Source of the DNA: DASYKT01 sp035995185
GTDB taxonomy: Bacteria; Acidobacteriota; Blastocatellia; Pyrinomonadales; Pyrinomonadaceae
DNA: 64,000 nucleotides
Direction of reading: 5' to 3'
Assembly (NCBI GenBank): GCA_035995185.1
Contig: DASYKT010000022.1
Span: forward strand, 1 to 64,000
Shown piece by piece: positions 8,640-17,646 of this stretch. The notes below the pieces were generated by a model, which was given only the letters and a program-made list of their open reading frames with translations, was not told the origin of the DNA and ran no database searches. The first letter of the stretch is position 1. Each line of letters starts with the position of its first letter. The translations under genes and the position numbers were made by a program.

Positions 8640-10553
8640 TCATTTTGCGACAGAATAGATGCAAGCATTTTCAACTTGCGAAACGCGGGCTATTCCTTTT
8701 TTATCTTTGCTCGGGTCGAAAGCGTAAATAAAATTCACACCATATTCCTCGATCTGTTTGATCAAAGTATCCACTATATCCTGGGCCGTCACGCCGGAAG
8801 ACTTAGCACGGCTAAAGTCAAATATAAGAAAAAGCCCATTGAAAGGAATGTCGGAAAAATATTTCACTTCTTTGCTTACGACAAACGCTTTTACGATCTC
8901 TTCATGAAAACCCAGTATTTTTTTCACCGCTTCGACATGTTCCGGCGATAATTTATGCGGAATTATTTCATCGGTGAGAAAGATCCCTTTGCGCTCGTTC
9001 TGCGCTTTTTCTATTTCAGCATAAGATTCCTCCAGCGCGTCGGCGTATGGCGCAGCTTCCTCGAATCTGCCTTTTGCGCGCAAATATTGAAATGCGGCAT
9101 CGTTGGCACGCGCTTTCAGTTTTCCGTCCAGCTCGACCGACCGTCTTAACAGTTCGAACCCCGTCTCGTCATCTTCCTCGAGCAGCAAATATCCCAACGC
9201 AAAAGCGGCTTCGGCATGATCGGGAAAACGCTCCAGGAGTGCGCGCAACTCCGGGATCGCATCACTTCGCTTCTGTTTTTCCGCAATGATGCACGCCTTC
9301 TCGTACCACTCCTGGGCATCTAGCTCTTCTTTCGTCAAAAGCTCGGTCAGCCGTTCGTCGGACTTCTGGTAATATTCGTACCTCTCTTTCCAACCCTGGC
9401 CGGCTTTTTCCTGCCATTCCATATCGAATTTGCCGGTCAGATCATCGATCAGGTCCCCGACGTAATATTCGGCGGCCGATTCGCCCATTGCCTGTGGCAA
9501 GGCGGGCATTCCCTCGCCGCTCCAGTAGCCGATCTTCTTTAATCTTTCTGCCAGCGAAGGATGTGTGTCGGCATAATCGGTCGGGGCCTCGAGCGCTTTT
9601 TCGACCGTCGACCGGTCACGCTCGCCGTCACCGCTGTCAAAAGCCATCATCATCCTGCTAAAAAGCATCGGCGTCGGCACCTCATGTTCCGCATTTTCTT
9701 TTTCGATGCCCTTCCAAAAAACTTCGGAAAGCATCGCCGTTCGCGTGCGAAGAGCGAGCAAGGCTTCGCCCAGCGGCTTTTCGCCGGCATACTGCACGGC
9801 ATAGGAATCAGCCTCGCGCTCATGCTCACGCATCAGCACAAACGAGTATGCCCCGAAATAAGGGAAAAACCATTTGACGAACTTTTCATACAGAAACGCC
9901 GCTTTATTTTCGTGCTGGGCCTGCGATTCAAAAATGCGGCTCCAGCTTTCCTGCAGTTGATAGGCCCACTTGACGAAAGAACCGTGTCTGCCTGAGATGT
10001 GCCCGATCTCATGAATAATGACCGCGCGGAATTGTTCGGGTGAGAGCGCCTTCATCAGCGGCAGCCCCAACAGCAGATAGACCCGGCGCCCGAACATCCC
10101 AATACGTGGAATAGTGACCACCGCCGCATTAAATTCATCCGTGATCAGTATCTTCTGCGGCCTGGCTGCTTTCAGTTTTTTACAGATGTCACCGACGAAT
10201 TCAAAAATTGCCGGCGTTTCGCTACTCACTATCTCGCGGCCCTCCGGTTTCGGGACCTTCACCATGAACGCCTTAAGTATTCCACCGAGAATACTGAAAT
10301 AAGCTATTGCTACCGGTACCGCCACCCACCAGAGCTTGGCAAAAATAAGCAGCATCTTGCTGACGGCATCAAAGCTCATCAACAACCCCGCCAGAATTAT
10401 CAACGGTAAACTAACGAGTAGTATTACCATCCCGATAATGTAGGCATATCCTAACGAAGCCAGCAGCCCGACTTTATAGCGATAGGCCGCGGAGTGCTTC
10501 GCTGCATAGACTTCGAGGTCTTTAATAAGAGAGATATAGCTCTGATAATTCAT
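8640..10553 (-). CDS. M48-family membrane metallopeptidase with TPR-like C-terminus
   Basis: A 637-residue zinc peptidase of the M48 (HtpX/Ste24-like) family. Residues 30-95 contain two or three transmembrane helices. The zinc site HEIGH is at 181-185, with a following glutamate-containing segment (MREHEREADSYA) supplying the third ligand. The C-terminal third has helical repeat character (for example ALLERFPDHAEAAFALGYLL). The start was set at the ATG 10553; an in-frame TTG two codons earlier has no better ribosome site. Such proteases act in the inner membrane on misfolded or signalling proteins (family knowledge). It forms a likely operon with the 62-residue membrane protein downstream. 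Confidence 0.9.
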   Translation of the reverse strand: MNYQSYISLIKDLEVYAAKHSAAYRYKVGLLASLGYAYIIGMVILLVSLPLIILAGLLMSFDAVSKMLLIFAKLWWVAVPVAIAYFSILGGILKAFMVKVPKPEGREIVSSETPAIFEFVGDICKKLKAARPQKILITDEFNAAVVTIPRIGMFGRRVYLLLGLPLMKALSPEQFRAVIIHEIGHISGRHGSFVKWAYQLQESWSRIFESQAQHENKAAFLYEKFVKWFFPYFGAYSFVLMREHEREADSYAVQYAGEKPLGEALLALRTRTAMLSEVFWKGIEKENAEHEVPTPMLFSRMMMAFDSGDGERDRSTVEKALEAPTDYADTHPSLAERLKKIGYWSGEGMPALPQAMGESAAEYYVGDLIDDLTGKFDMEWQEKAGQGWKERYEYYQKSDERLTELLTKEELDAQEWYEKACIIAEKQKRSDAIPELRALLERFPDHAEAAFALGYLLLEEDDETGFELLRRSVELDGKLKARANDAAFQYLRAKGRFEEAAPYADALEESYAEIEKAQNERKGIFLTDEIIPHKLSPEHVEAVKKILGFHEEIVKAFVVSKEVKYFSDIPFNGLFLIFDFSRAKSSGVTAQDIVDTLIKQIEEYGVNFIYAFDPSKDKKGIARVSQVENACIYSVAK

Positions 10554-10615
10554 CGGCAATTTGGGCTCTGTCGGTTGATAGAGCGGGAAAATGATAACAA
10601 TAAGTGCGCAAAAAC

Positions 10616-10648
10616 AAAAATGCGAGACCTCTCCGGCCTCACATTTTT
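10616..10648 (-). terminator. Terminator downstream of sdhB
   Basis: AAAAATG...CATTTTT arms with an internal GAG/CTC and CC/GG stem form a hairpin right after the sdhB stop codon. Read on the minus strand it ends in CATTTTTGTTTTTG. Confidence 0.7.
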
Positions 10649-10668
10649 CTACTGACGGACAGGCAATA

Positions 10669-11469
10669 CTATTTTTTCAACCAGCCGAGCAAACCGTGGA
10701 TGGTGACATCGCGGTTGGTTTCGTAAATGGCGCGGGTCAGCGGGATATTCATCGGGCAAACCTGCACGCAATTTTGCGCGTTGCCGCAATTGGTGATGCC
10801 GTCTTCCTGCATCAATCCTTCCAGCCGCTCGTCACGGGTCATCTTGCCGGTCGGGTGCATGTTAAAGAGCCGTGCCTGGGCGATGGCCTGCGGGCCGATA
10901 TAATTATCTTCCGAATATTGCGGGCAGGCTTCCAGACAGCAGCCGCAGGTCATACAGCGCGAATACGCATAACGCTCTTCGACCTCGTCTTTCGACATTC
11001 GCGGCCCCGCGCCCAGATCGTAGGTGCCATCGAGTTCGACCCAGGCGTGAACTTTTTTCAGATGGTCGAACATCCGCGTGCGATCGACAACCAGATCGCG
11101 CACGTTGGGAAATTTCGACATCGGTTCGAGCGTGATCGTATTAGTACCCGTATCCAGCAGCATATTATCGACCAGCGCCGAGCAAGACTGGCGCACCTTG
11201 CCGTTGATGACCATCGTGCAGATGCCGCACACCTGTTCGAGACAGTTCATGTCCCACACCGGCGGCGTCACGGTCTTGCCTTCCTTGGTCACCGGATTTT
11301 TGCGGATCTCCATCAGCACGGAAATGACGTTGAGATTGCGGCGATACGGCACCGCAAAGGTGTCCCAATATTGCGCCGCCTGCGGGTTCTCACGCCGCCT
11401 GATGCGGATCTCAACGGTTTCCGGCGGATCTTCCAGGGTCTTTTTCTTGTAATGATGCGTTTCAGTCAT
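10669..11469 (-). CDS. sdhB: Succinate dehydrogenase/fumarate reductase iron-sulfur subunit
   Basis: Carries electrons from the flavoprotein SdhA to the membrane quinone site (complex II). In 266 residues it shows the plant-type [2Fe-2S] cluster region (CLEQVCGICTMVINGK...QSC), then the bacterial ferredoxin-type clusters CMTCGCCLEACP and CGNAQNCVQVCP. The length is normal. Its start is an ATG at 11469. It is separated from sdhA by two unrelated genes, although all lie on one strand. A terminator follows immediately. Identity is secure. Confidence 0.95.
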   Translation of the reverse strand: MTETHHYKKKTLEDPPETVEIRIRRRENPQAAQYWDTFAVPYRRNLNVISVLMEIRKNPVTKEGKTVTPPVWDMNCLEQVCGICTMVINGKVRQSCSALVDNMLLDTGTNTITLEPMSKFPNVRDLVVDRTRMFDHLKKVHAWVELDGTYDLGAGPRMSKDEVEERYAYSRCMTCGCCLEACPQYSEDNYIGPQAIAQARLFNMHPTGKMTRDERLEGLMQEDGITNCGNAQNCVQVCPMNIPLTRAIYETNRDVTIHGLLGWLKK

Positions 11470-11533
11470 GGTCTATTTTAATAAACTAACAAATCAGGCG
11501 ATGAAACTCTGACTTGATCAATTAATTTTATGC

Positions 11534-12313
11534 CTATCTCGCGTTTGGCAGTATAAGTTTTTGCAATAATTCATCCATGTTTATCGAAGGATTGGTCATA
11601 TTGCAATCAAAACCGTCACCTCCGTGGCACTCTTCCGAGTATTGCCATATAAGCACCTCAGCGGGCAGCTCCAGGTCCGGCCGCGTCTCGCTTTGAGACC
11701 AGTCGAGCAAAGGGGCGCATCCCGCTCCCGGCGTGATCTGATCGCTGCGTCCGCCGTAATTTGCGACCCAAAAGCCGCTGCACTCCGTTCCACGTTCTGC
11801 CGCCGCGATTACCGCGTTCCAGGTTGCACGATCGCGCCGGTTCAAATAAACAGCGGGTAAAACCCGAAATCTTTCTCCGCTTATTTCCAGGCTGCGTTGA
11901 GTGATCCCATTTGCCCATCCGCTGTAATAATCGGCGGATAAGGGATGCGTGGGTTCAACATCTAAGAACATAAGAAACTCGTTTCCCTGTGTGGCCAGGT
12001 AATCGACACCGAAAGATGCGATCAGATCTTCTACGTTTCCCCGCCCATCCGCTGCTCCAGTGGCCCCGCTTCCACCGACCTTAGTGGTTTGTTGAGCGGT
12101 GGGAAGCACTCTTATATTTCTTTCGCGCAAAAGATTGGCTTCTTTTCTACCGATATATTCGGCATTACTAAGCTGCTGTAAATTTTTGAAATATCTTCCC
12201 CAAAAAAGCGGCGCTTCGCCGAAATGACCGGTCGCCAAATCTAAAAGATTTACTCCGTTTATTTGATGTGAAACAACTATTGAGCTATCCGCTCCGGGTC
12301 TTCCTTTTGACAT
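11534..12313 (-). CDS. Glycoside-hydrolase-like (DUF1906-type) protein
   Basis: A 259-residue protein resembling the DUF1906/Rv2525c-like TIM-barrel group related to GH25 lysozymes: an early D-L-A segment with FWGRYF (residues about 20-40), a strand ending in acidic residues (EFLMFLDVEPTHPLS), YLNRRDRATWNAVI, GFWVANYGG and a final barrel strand EVLIWQYSEEC. I see no signal peptide. The start at 12313 is fixed by GGGAGGA 5 bases upstream; the longer in-frame version lacks one. It sits between the GH75-type gene and sdhB on the same strand. A wall or polysaccharide substrate is inferred from the fold only. Family assignment is moderate. Confidence 0.6.
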   Translation of the reverse strand: MSKGRPGADSSIVVSHQINGVNLLDLATGHFGEAPLFWGRYFKNLQQLSNAEYIGRKEANLLRERNIRVLPTAQQTTKVGGSGATGAADGRGNVEDLIASFGVDYLATQGNEFLMFLDVEPTHPLSADYYSGWANGITQRSLEISGERFRVLPAVYLNRRDRATWNAVIAAAERGTECSGFWVANYGGRSDQITPGAGCAPLLDWSQSETRPDLELPAEVLIWQYSEECHGGDGFDCNMTNPSINMDELLQKLILPNAR

Positions 12314-12410
12314 TTTATTCCTCCCGGGAGACGAGAATTTCCTCGTCAAATTCGATCAGTTATTTGCTGCGGCCTTTTAGCAGGTCCGCTTTGCCGCGCC
12401 TGTTCTTATT

Positions 12411-13217
12411 TTACAGACGCTTTAATTTATCAAATCTTTTCGCCGCCTCCGTCTTTATCGTTTCGACGGCCGTTTCTTTCTTCAACCCGGCGATGGCGGA
12501 ATGCGGAAAAACAAAAAACATTACACCGCGCGAAACGCTGTAGTCGCGAAATTCGGTGCAGTTCCCTTCCGCATTGCGATTTACACATCGCTCTGCGCCG
12601 ACCGCGCGCAGCAGCGCCGCTGAACCCTCGCCGATCTTGCCGCGCTCTCCCGGTCCGATATCGGCTATAAAGACCGGCACGGCCTTGTCACGATAAACCA
12701 CCACGCCGAGATCGCCGACGCGCGCGCCGGTCAACTGGCGAAATTGCCGGTCGAGCGGAATGACCATGTACTGGATCTTGTCCGCATCGACAAACGCCTG
12801 GTTTTTGTAAAAGACGCTTTTGTCGTCTGTCGAGTGGTATTCCGCATCCGAGGGATACTCGTCATCCCACATATACGCCGTGCGGCATTGGTCAGCGTCG
12901 CCTTTTTTATCGGTGCATGAAAGCCAGGAACCGTCCAGATCGAGCGACATTTTGGATTCGTAAAATATCGTTCCATCGGGAAATTTCAGCAGCGCGTTAA
13001 GATTATTTTTATCTTTTTCGCAAACCGGCGTGTCGTCGCATTTTATGTACATTTGCCGGTAGTCTTCATTGACAGGCTTGGCCTTGCTGAAATCTATTCC
13101 GCGGACCGCATCGGCCGACAAAACCGGCGGCATATAAACAGTTTGTCCAAAGATCGAACTTGACCCTAATAAGAGAAGAAAAGCTAAAAATTGCCAGCAA
13201 AAAACATTCTTCATCAT
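12411..13217 (-). CDS. Secreted GH75-type (chitosanase-like) protein
   Basis: A 268-residue protein with a signal peptide (FLAFLLLLGSSSIFGQ). The core resembles fungal-type chitosanases of family GH75: FPDGTIFYESKMSLDLDG (residues about 79-96), then VGDLGVVVYRDKAVPVFIAD and GPGERGKIGEGSAALLRAVG. In GH75 an aspartate and a glutamate catalyse (family knowledge); the acidic residues of LDLDG and KIGEGS are candidates. There are two adjacent ATGs; the second (13214) has better spacing to AGAGG. It lies downstream of sdhA on the same strand. A paralogue with the same D-x-GP...GEGS core is at 52390-53364. Activity on chitosan or a peptidoglycan-derived amino sugar is not shown by sequence. Confidence 0.7.
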   Translation of the reverse strand: MMKNVFCWQFLAFLLLLGSSSIFGQTVYMPPVLSADAVRGIDFSKAKPVNEDYRQMYIKCDDTPVCEKDKNNLNALLKFPDGTIFYESKMSLDLDGSWLSCTDKKGDADQCRTAYMWDDEYPSDAEYHSTDDKSVFYKNQAFVDADKIQYMVIPLDRQFRQLTGARVGDLGVVVYRDKAVPVFIADIGPGERGKIGEGSAALLRAVGAERCVNRNAEGNCTEFRDYSVSRGVMFFVFPHSAIAGLKKETAVETIKTEAAKRFDKLKRL

Positions 13218-13324
13218 TACCTCTTTTTGTAGCGCCAGCGTCCCGCTCGCGCAAAATTCACACAGAAGGCGGGACGTCTTTACGGGGCTGCCCCGATTAA
13301 AGATGCAACGGCGGCGCCACCTTA

Positions 13325-15121
13325 CTAAACCGTTTTCTTTTTCGTCGAACTATAGTCACGCTTGCGCGGCTCGATCAGGCTCACGTCCACCGGCTCGTAC
13401 GAAAACACCGGTTCTTCGGTCGAATATTCCGCGATCGTCGTTTTCAAATACTTTTCGTCGTCGCGTTCCGGAAAGTCCGGCTTATAATGCGCGCCGCGCG
13501 ATTCATCGCGGGCCAGCGCTCCCAGCGTGATCACGCGCCCCAGTTCCAACATATTTTTCAACTGCCGTGCGTGCGGCAGCGCCTGTGTCGCCCACAGATT
13601 CGAATCGTTGATGGAAATATTTTTATAACGCTGCATCAGCTCGAGCAGCTTATCGTCAGTCGCTTTCAGCTTGTCGTTATAGCGCACGACGGTGACGTTG
13701 TCCGTCATCCACTTGCCCATTTCTTCGTGCAGCTTGTACTGGTTTTCGCTGCCGCTCTGGTGCGCTATCAGATCGTTTATCTCGCGCTGCCGGCGCAGCT
13801 CGCTATCGTGAATGCCATTCGATCCGCTGGTCCCGCGCTCCACGTTCTTCGCATACTCCACCGCCGAAGCCGCCGAAACAAAGCCGCCGTAAACACAGCT
13901 GACCAGAGAATTAGCGCCCAGCCGGTTCGCCCCGTGGATCGAGTAATCGCATTCGCCCGCCGCCAGCAATCCGGGAATATTCGTGCGCTGATCGAAATCG
14001 ACCCACAGCCCACCCATTGAATAATGCACGCCGGGAAAAATTCGCATCGGCACATAACGCGGATCGTCGCCCACGAACATTTCGTAGATCTCAAGGATCG
14101 CGCCGAGTTTTTCCGTCAGCGTTTCCGCCGGGATATGCGTCAGGTCGAGATAGACCTGGTTTTCGCCGCCCACGCCTTTTCCTTCCAGACAAACCTGAAA
14201 GATCTCACGCGTTGCGATATCGCGCGGAACGAGATTTCCATAGGCCGGATATTTTTCTTCGAGAAAATAAAATCTTTCGCTTTCCGGGATGTCACGCGGG
14301 CTGCGTTTATCCTGCGGGTCGCGCGGCACCCAGACACGGCCGCCTTCGCCGCGGGCGGATTCCGACATCAGCCGTAATTTGTCTTCGCCGGGGATCGACG
14401 TCGGGTGCACCTGGATAAATTCGCCGTTGGCATAACGCGCGCCCTGTTGATAACAAGCCGAAACCGCGCTGCCGGTGCAAATCTGCGAGTTGGTGGATTT
14501 GCCAAAGATCAATCCCGGCCCGCCGGTCGCCATGATCACCGCATCGGCGTAAAAACTTTCGATCTCAAGCGTCTGCAGGTTCATCGCCGTCAGACCGCGG
14601 CAAACCTGGTGGTCGTCCAGCACCATTGAGAGCATTTCCCAGCCCTCGTACTTCGTCACTTTTCCCTGCGTTTCCCAATGACGCACCTGTTCATCGAGCG
14701 CGTAAAGCAGCTGCTGACCGGTAGAAGCGCCGGCAAAAGCCGTGCGGTGATGCAGCGTTCCGCCAAAGCGGCGAAAATCGAGCAGCCCTTCCGCGGTGCG
14801 CGAAAACGGCACGCCCATGCGGTCGAAAAGATAAATGATCGACGGCGCCATCTCGCACATCCGTTTGACCGGCGGCTGGTTTGCCAGAAAATCGCCGCCA
14901 TACACGGTGTCGTCCAGATGCTTCATCGGCGAATCGCCTTCGCCCTTGGTGTTGACCGCGCCGTTAATGCCGCCTTGCGCGCAGACGGAATGCGAGCGCT
15001 TGACCGGCACGATCGAAAACAGATCGACCGAATGTCCCGCTTCGGCGATCTTCATCGTCGCCGCCAGGCCCGCCAGCCCGCCGCCAACCACCGCAATTTT
15101 TAACCCTTTAGGTGCTGCCAT
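13325..15121 (-). CDS. sdhA: Succinate dehydrogenase flavoprotein subunit
   Basis: Oxidises succinate to fumarate with covalently bound FAD. The 598-residue protein has the FAD motif VVGGGLAGLAATMKIAEAG near its N-terminus and HSVCAQGG (the flavin-linking histidine). It also has the substrate-site segment QVHPTSIPGEDKL, the capping-domain arginine region RGEGGRVWVPRD and HYSMGGLWVD. The sequence type matches the Bacillus-like class paired with a single cytochrome b subunit, which fits SdhC upstream. The start ATG is 9 bases after the toxin gene's stop, so translation of sdhA is physically tied to the toxin-antitoxin pair. Identity is secure. Confidence 0.95.
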   Translation of the reverse strand: MAAPKGLKIAVVGGGLAGLAATMKIAEAGHSVDLFSIVPVKRSHSVCAQGGINGAVNTKGEGDSPMKHLDDTVYGGDFLANQPPVKRMCEMAPSIIYLFDRMGVPFSRTAEGLLDFRRFGGTLHHRTAFAGASTGQQLLYALDEQVRHWETQGKVTKYEGWEMLSMVLDDHQVCRGLTAMNLQTLEIESFYADAVIMATGGPGLIFGKSTNSQICTGSAVSACYQQGARYANGEFIQVHPTSIPGEDKLRLMSESARGEGGRVWVPRDPQDKRSPRDIPESERFYFLEEKYPAYGNLVPRDIATREIFQVCLEGKGVGGENQVYLDLTHIPAETLTEKLGAILEIYEMFVGDDPRYVPMRIFPGVHYSMGGLWVDFDQRTNIPGLLAAGECDYSIHGANRLGANSLVSCVYGGFVSAASAVEYAKNVERGTSGSNGIHDSELRRQREINDLIAHQSGSENQYKLHEEMGKWMTDNVTVVRYNDKLKATDDKLLELMQRYKNISINDSNLWATQALPHARQLKNMLELGRVITLGALARDESRGAHYKPDFPERDDEKYLKTTIAEYSTEEPVFSYEPVDVSLIEPRKRDYSSTKKKTV

Positions 15122-15130
15122 AAAATACTT

Positions 15131-15406
15131 TTAGTAAACTTCGTCGTGCGTGCCTATTGTCTGCAAAAGAATCGTCTCTTCATCATCGAACTGCACAATT
15201 TCAAAAACTATTCTTAAATCGTATGCGACGCGGCATGCCCATGACCCTTCCAACACACCTTTTAATTTATGAGTTTTAAGTTGAGGGTCAAATAGATCTT
15301 TTTCCAACAAGGCAAGTGTTTCTTTTAGAGCCTCCGCAAATTTCGGATTTCTTTTAACCATCCGCTTCGCCGATCTCACAAATGAAGGAGTAGATAGTAA
15401 TTTCAC
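15131..15406 (-). CDS. RelE/YafQ-type mRNA interferase toxin
   Basis: A 91-residue ribosome-dependent RNase-type toxin of the RelE superfamily. It has the usual features: basic N-terminal half (SAKRMVKRNP), LKTHKLKG, CRVAYDLRIVFEI and the C-terminal IGTHDEVY, whose histidine is a catalytic residue in YafQ-like members (family knowledge). It starts with GTG overlapping the antitoxin stop by 4 bases (GTGA, 15403-15406), a classic coupled arrangement. It ends 9 bases before sdhA. Having this pair inside an sdh operon is unusual. Toxin activity is predicted, not shown. Confidence 0.85.
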   Translation of the reverse strand: MKLLSTPSFVRSAKRMVKRNPKFAEALKETLALLEKDLFDPQLKTHKLKGVLEGSWACRVAYDLRIVFEIVQFDDEETILLQTIGTHDEVY

Positions 15407-15612
15407 GACATGACCTCTTGCATTATTTCATCAACGCTTGACGATTTTGCCGCTCCTTCTTCAAATTCTTTTCGCGAAGCTTCTATGTCAGATTTAAGAG
15501 CTTTACGCCGCTCTTCGATCAACCTATGCTGCACGATATCGACCAGCATTTCTTTTTCTTCGGTCGGAAGTTCTTCTACCGCTTCTAATATGTCCGCAAA
15601 TTTTACTCCCAT
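15403..15612 (-). CDS. Antitoxin partner of the RelE-type toxin
   Basis: A 69-residue, highly charged, mostly helical protein (EAVEELPTEEKEMLVDIV, HRLIEERRKAL) with a disordered acidic/serine C-terminus, the usual build of antitoxins paired with RelE-type toxins. It starts 15 bases after sdhC and overlaps the toxin start by 4 bases. There is no obvious ribbon-helix-helix signature, so DNA-binding autoregulation cannot be claimed. The role is inferred from size and overlap. Confidence 0.75.
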   Translation of the reverse strand: MGVKFADILEAVEELPTEEKEMLVDIVQHRLIEERRKALKSDIEASRKEFEEGAAKSSSVDEIMQEVMS

Positions 15613-15627
15613 ATTTTGTCTCCTATT

Positions 15628-16356
15628 TCAAAACTTCGTCTTCTCTCCTGTCGGTTCCACGATCTTACTTTTTTCCGCCTGCTCACAGAAGGCTTGCGGC
15701 AGCAGCCCGCAAGGCTTGATGAAGGCAAACGCCGCATTGGTTCCCACGACGAATAACATTACCGCCAAACCAAGCGAGGCATAGAGCGCTATCTTTTGCG
15801 CCCGCTCGCCGATCAAAATTCCCCAGTCGAGCGCAAACAGGAAAAACCCGTAACCCAAATGCCACGCCGTCGCGCCCACGCCGAGAATATAAATTATCAG
15901 GATAACGACGTTTCTGAATTCATTCGCCACGATCGTAAAAGCCTGGTCGGCATGGCCGGCCACCGGCGTCATATTCAGGCCCGGTATCATTCCAAAACGA
16001 AAATTCAGAATGTGAAACAGCAAGAAAAAGAAAAGGAAAATTCCCGTGGCGCGCTGGAAAAGATAAAACCAGTTGCGGCCATAGGCATAACTGAAAACAT
16101 TCACGCGCGCTTCGGCCGAGATAAAAACTCCATAGACCGAATGAAACAGCAGCGGCAAAAAGATCCCGAATACCTCGATAAAAAGCAGGTACGGTATATC
16201 GTGAATGCCCTGCACATGTTCGTTAAAAACTTTTGCCCCGCTCATCGCGGCCGAATTGGTATACAGGTGTACCAGGAAAAACAATCCGAGCGGAACGATA
16301 CCGGTCAGCTGGTGAAGCTTGCGTAAGAGAAAAGTGGTGCTGAGTTTAATAGCCAT
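15628..16356 (-). CDS. sdhC: Succinate dehydrogenase cytochrome b558-type subunit
   Basis: Membrane anchor and di-heme/quinone subunit of complex II. In 242 residues it shows five hydrophobic helices with histidines suited as heme ligands (KLHQLTG, FFLVHLYT, FHSVYG, LFHILNF, AWHLGYG). This five-helix, single-protein form is that of Bacillus-type succinate dehydrogenase; no separate sdhD is present. AAAGG lies 4 bases before the ATG. It is the first gene of the minus-strand cluster sdhC - antitoxin - toxin - sdhA. Identity is secure. Confidence 0.9.
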   Translation of the reverse strand: MAIKLSTTFLLRKLHQLTGIVPLGLFFLVHLYTNSAAMSGAKVFNEHVQGIHDIPYLLFIEVFGIFLPLLFHSVYGVFISAEARVNVFSYAYGRNWFYLFQRATGIFLFFFLLFHILNFRFGMIPGLNMTPVAGHADQAFTIVANEFRNVVILIIYILGVGATAWHLGYGFFLFALDWGILIGERAQKIALYASLGLAVMLFVVGTNAAFAFIKPCGLLPQAFCEQAEKSKIVEPTGEKTKF

Positions 16357-16744
16357 TAAACCTTTGTCCGTAATAATTTCAGGAATTGCGATGAACTAGA
16401 ATTTTAATTCTAAACATGTAAATCGGCAATCTTAAGCCCTACATTTTGCCCCTTCCGGCGTCTTTCAGCTTTTGCTCTCTTCGCGGCTTTCTTTACGCTC
16501 TTTGCGATTAAACATTTCTGAAAAACCCGCCCAGTACGCGAAATAAAAAAGCTGCTATTCCTGATCTCATAATAAATATCATATTCCTTTTCAGTTATAA
16601 GATAAAATGAAATCTCTTTTACATCTTCTAAAGAAAAACTTATAATTGATTCGAGTTGGCTGAGTTTGCCGGGTTAATTGAGTTGGTCGAGTCACTCCTT
16701 GAACACCCGGTTAGCTCTGCAAACTCAGTCAATCTGCTAACTTT
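16357..16744. other. Divergent promoter region sdhC / LysR-type gene
   Basis: No gene is visible. The region contains a short dyad TAGAATT-TT-AATTCTA (16397-16412) close to the sdhC start and a larger inverted repeat just upstream of the LysR-type gene (16661-16727). LysR-type proteins often control the divergent neighbour, so sdhCAB is a candidate target. This is inference. Confidence 0.45.
16661..16727. promoter_or_regulatory. Interrupted inverted repeat before the LysR-type gene
   Basis: TGAGTTTGC (16661-16669) pairs with GCAAACTCA (16719-16727), and CCGGGT (16669-16674) with ACCCGG (16705-16710). The hairpin would end 17 bases before the regulator's ATG. It could be an operator, an mRNA hairpin or another dispersed repeat. 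Confidence 0.4.
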
Positions 16745-17632
16745 ATGCACCTGGAAACATTCAAAGTCTTTTGCGACCTGGTCGAAACCCAAAGCTTTTC
16801 GCTGGCGGCTGAGCGCAATTTCGTCACTCAATCCGCCGTCAGCCAGCAAATGCGAACGCTCGAAGAAAAATTCAAGCGCCGTCTGCTCGAACGCGTGCGC
16901 GGCCGCCGCGAGATCCGGCTGACCCCCGCCGGTGAGGTTTTCTATCGCGAGAGTAAAAATATGCTCACCGCCTATGACCAGATGCAGGAATCGATGCGCA
17001 GCCTGACCGGAAAGATCAGCGGCACCGTGCGCGTGGCGACGGTCTATAGCGTCGGCCTGCACCAACTGCCCGGCCGGGTGCGCGAGTTTATGACCAAATT
17101 TCCCGCGGTAAAGATCGACCTGGAATACAGCCGCACGACCCGCGTGGTGCGTGACGTGCTCGGCGGTACGGTCGAGCTCGGGATTATCGCGTTTCCCGAA
17201 CCGCGCCGCGGATTAACCGTCGTAAATATGCCCGGCGACCGGCTGGTTTTGATCTGCCCGCCGGACCATGAATTTGCCGAACGCAAACAGGTAAAAGTAA
17301 AAGAATTGCAGAACCTGGATTTTGTTTTTTTCGAGCGTGACGTGCCCACCCGCAAAGCGACCGACAAGGTGCTGAAAAATCACAGCGTCGTAGTGCACCG
17401 CGTGGCAGAATTTGACAACATCGAAACCATCAAGCGCGCCGTCGAAGTCGGCTTCGGACTGGCAATCGTCCCCCACACCAGCGTGCTCGACGAAGTAAAA
17501 AATAAACAGCTGGTTGAGGTCGACCTCGCCGGCGGCGACGAATGGAACCGCAGTGTGGGAATTATTTATCGCAATGACAGAACGCTGTCGTTAGCGGCGA
17601 AAAAATTTGTGCAGTTGTTGGAAGATAAATAG
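16745..17632 (+). CDS. LysR-type transcriptional regulator
   Basis: A 295-residue LysR regulator. The N-terminal winged helix-turn-helix spans residues 1-60 (FKVFCDLVETQSFSLAA, TQSAVSQQMRTLEEKF). The effector domain follows (GTVRVATVYSVGLHQLPGRV; VELGIIAFP; VGFGLAIVPH), which is most like the CysB/CbbR-type fold. The target is unknown. It is divergent from sdhC with 388 bases between the starts, which makes sdhCAB a plausible target. There is no strong ribosome site before the ATG. Confidence 0.9.
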   Translation: MHLETFKVFCDLVETQSFSLAAERNFVTQSAVSQQMRTLEEKFKRRLLERVRGRREIRLTPAGEVFYRESKNMLTAYDQMQESMRSLTGKISGTVRVATVYSVGLHQLPGRVREFMTKFPAVKIDLEYSRTTRVVRDVLGGTVELGIIAFPEPRRGLTVVNMPGDRLVLICPPDHEFAERKQVKVKELQNLDFVFFERDVPTRKATDKVLKNHSVVVHRVAEFDNIETIKRAVEVGFGLAIVPHTSVLDEVKNKQLVEVDLAGGDEWNRSVGIIYRNDRTLSLAAKKFVQLLEDK

Positions 17633-17646
17633 TTCTTACTATTGGA

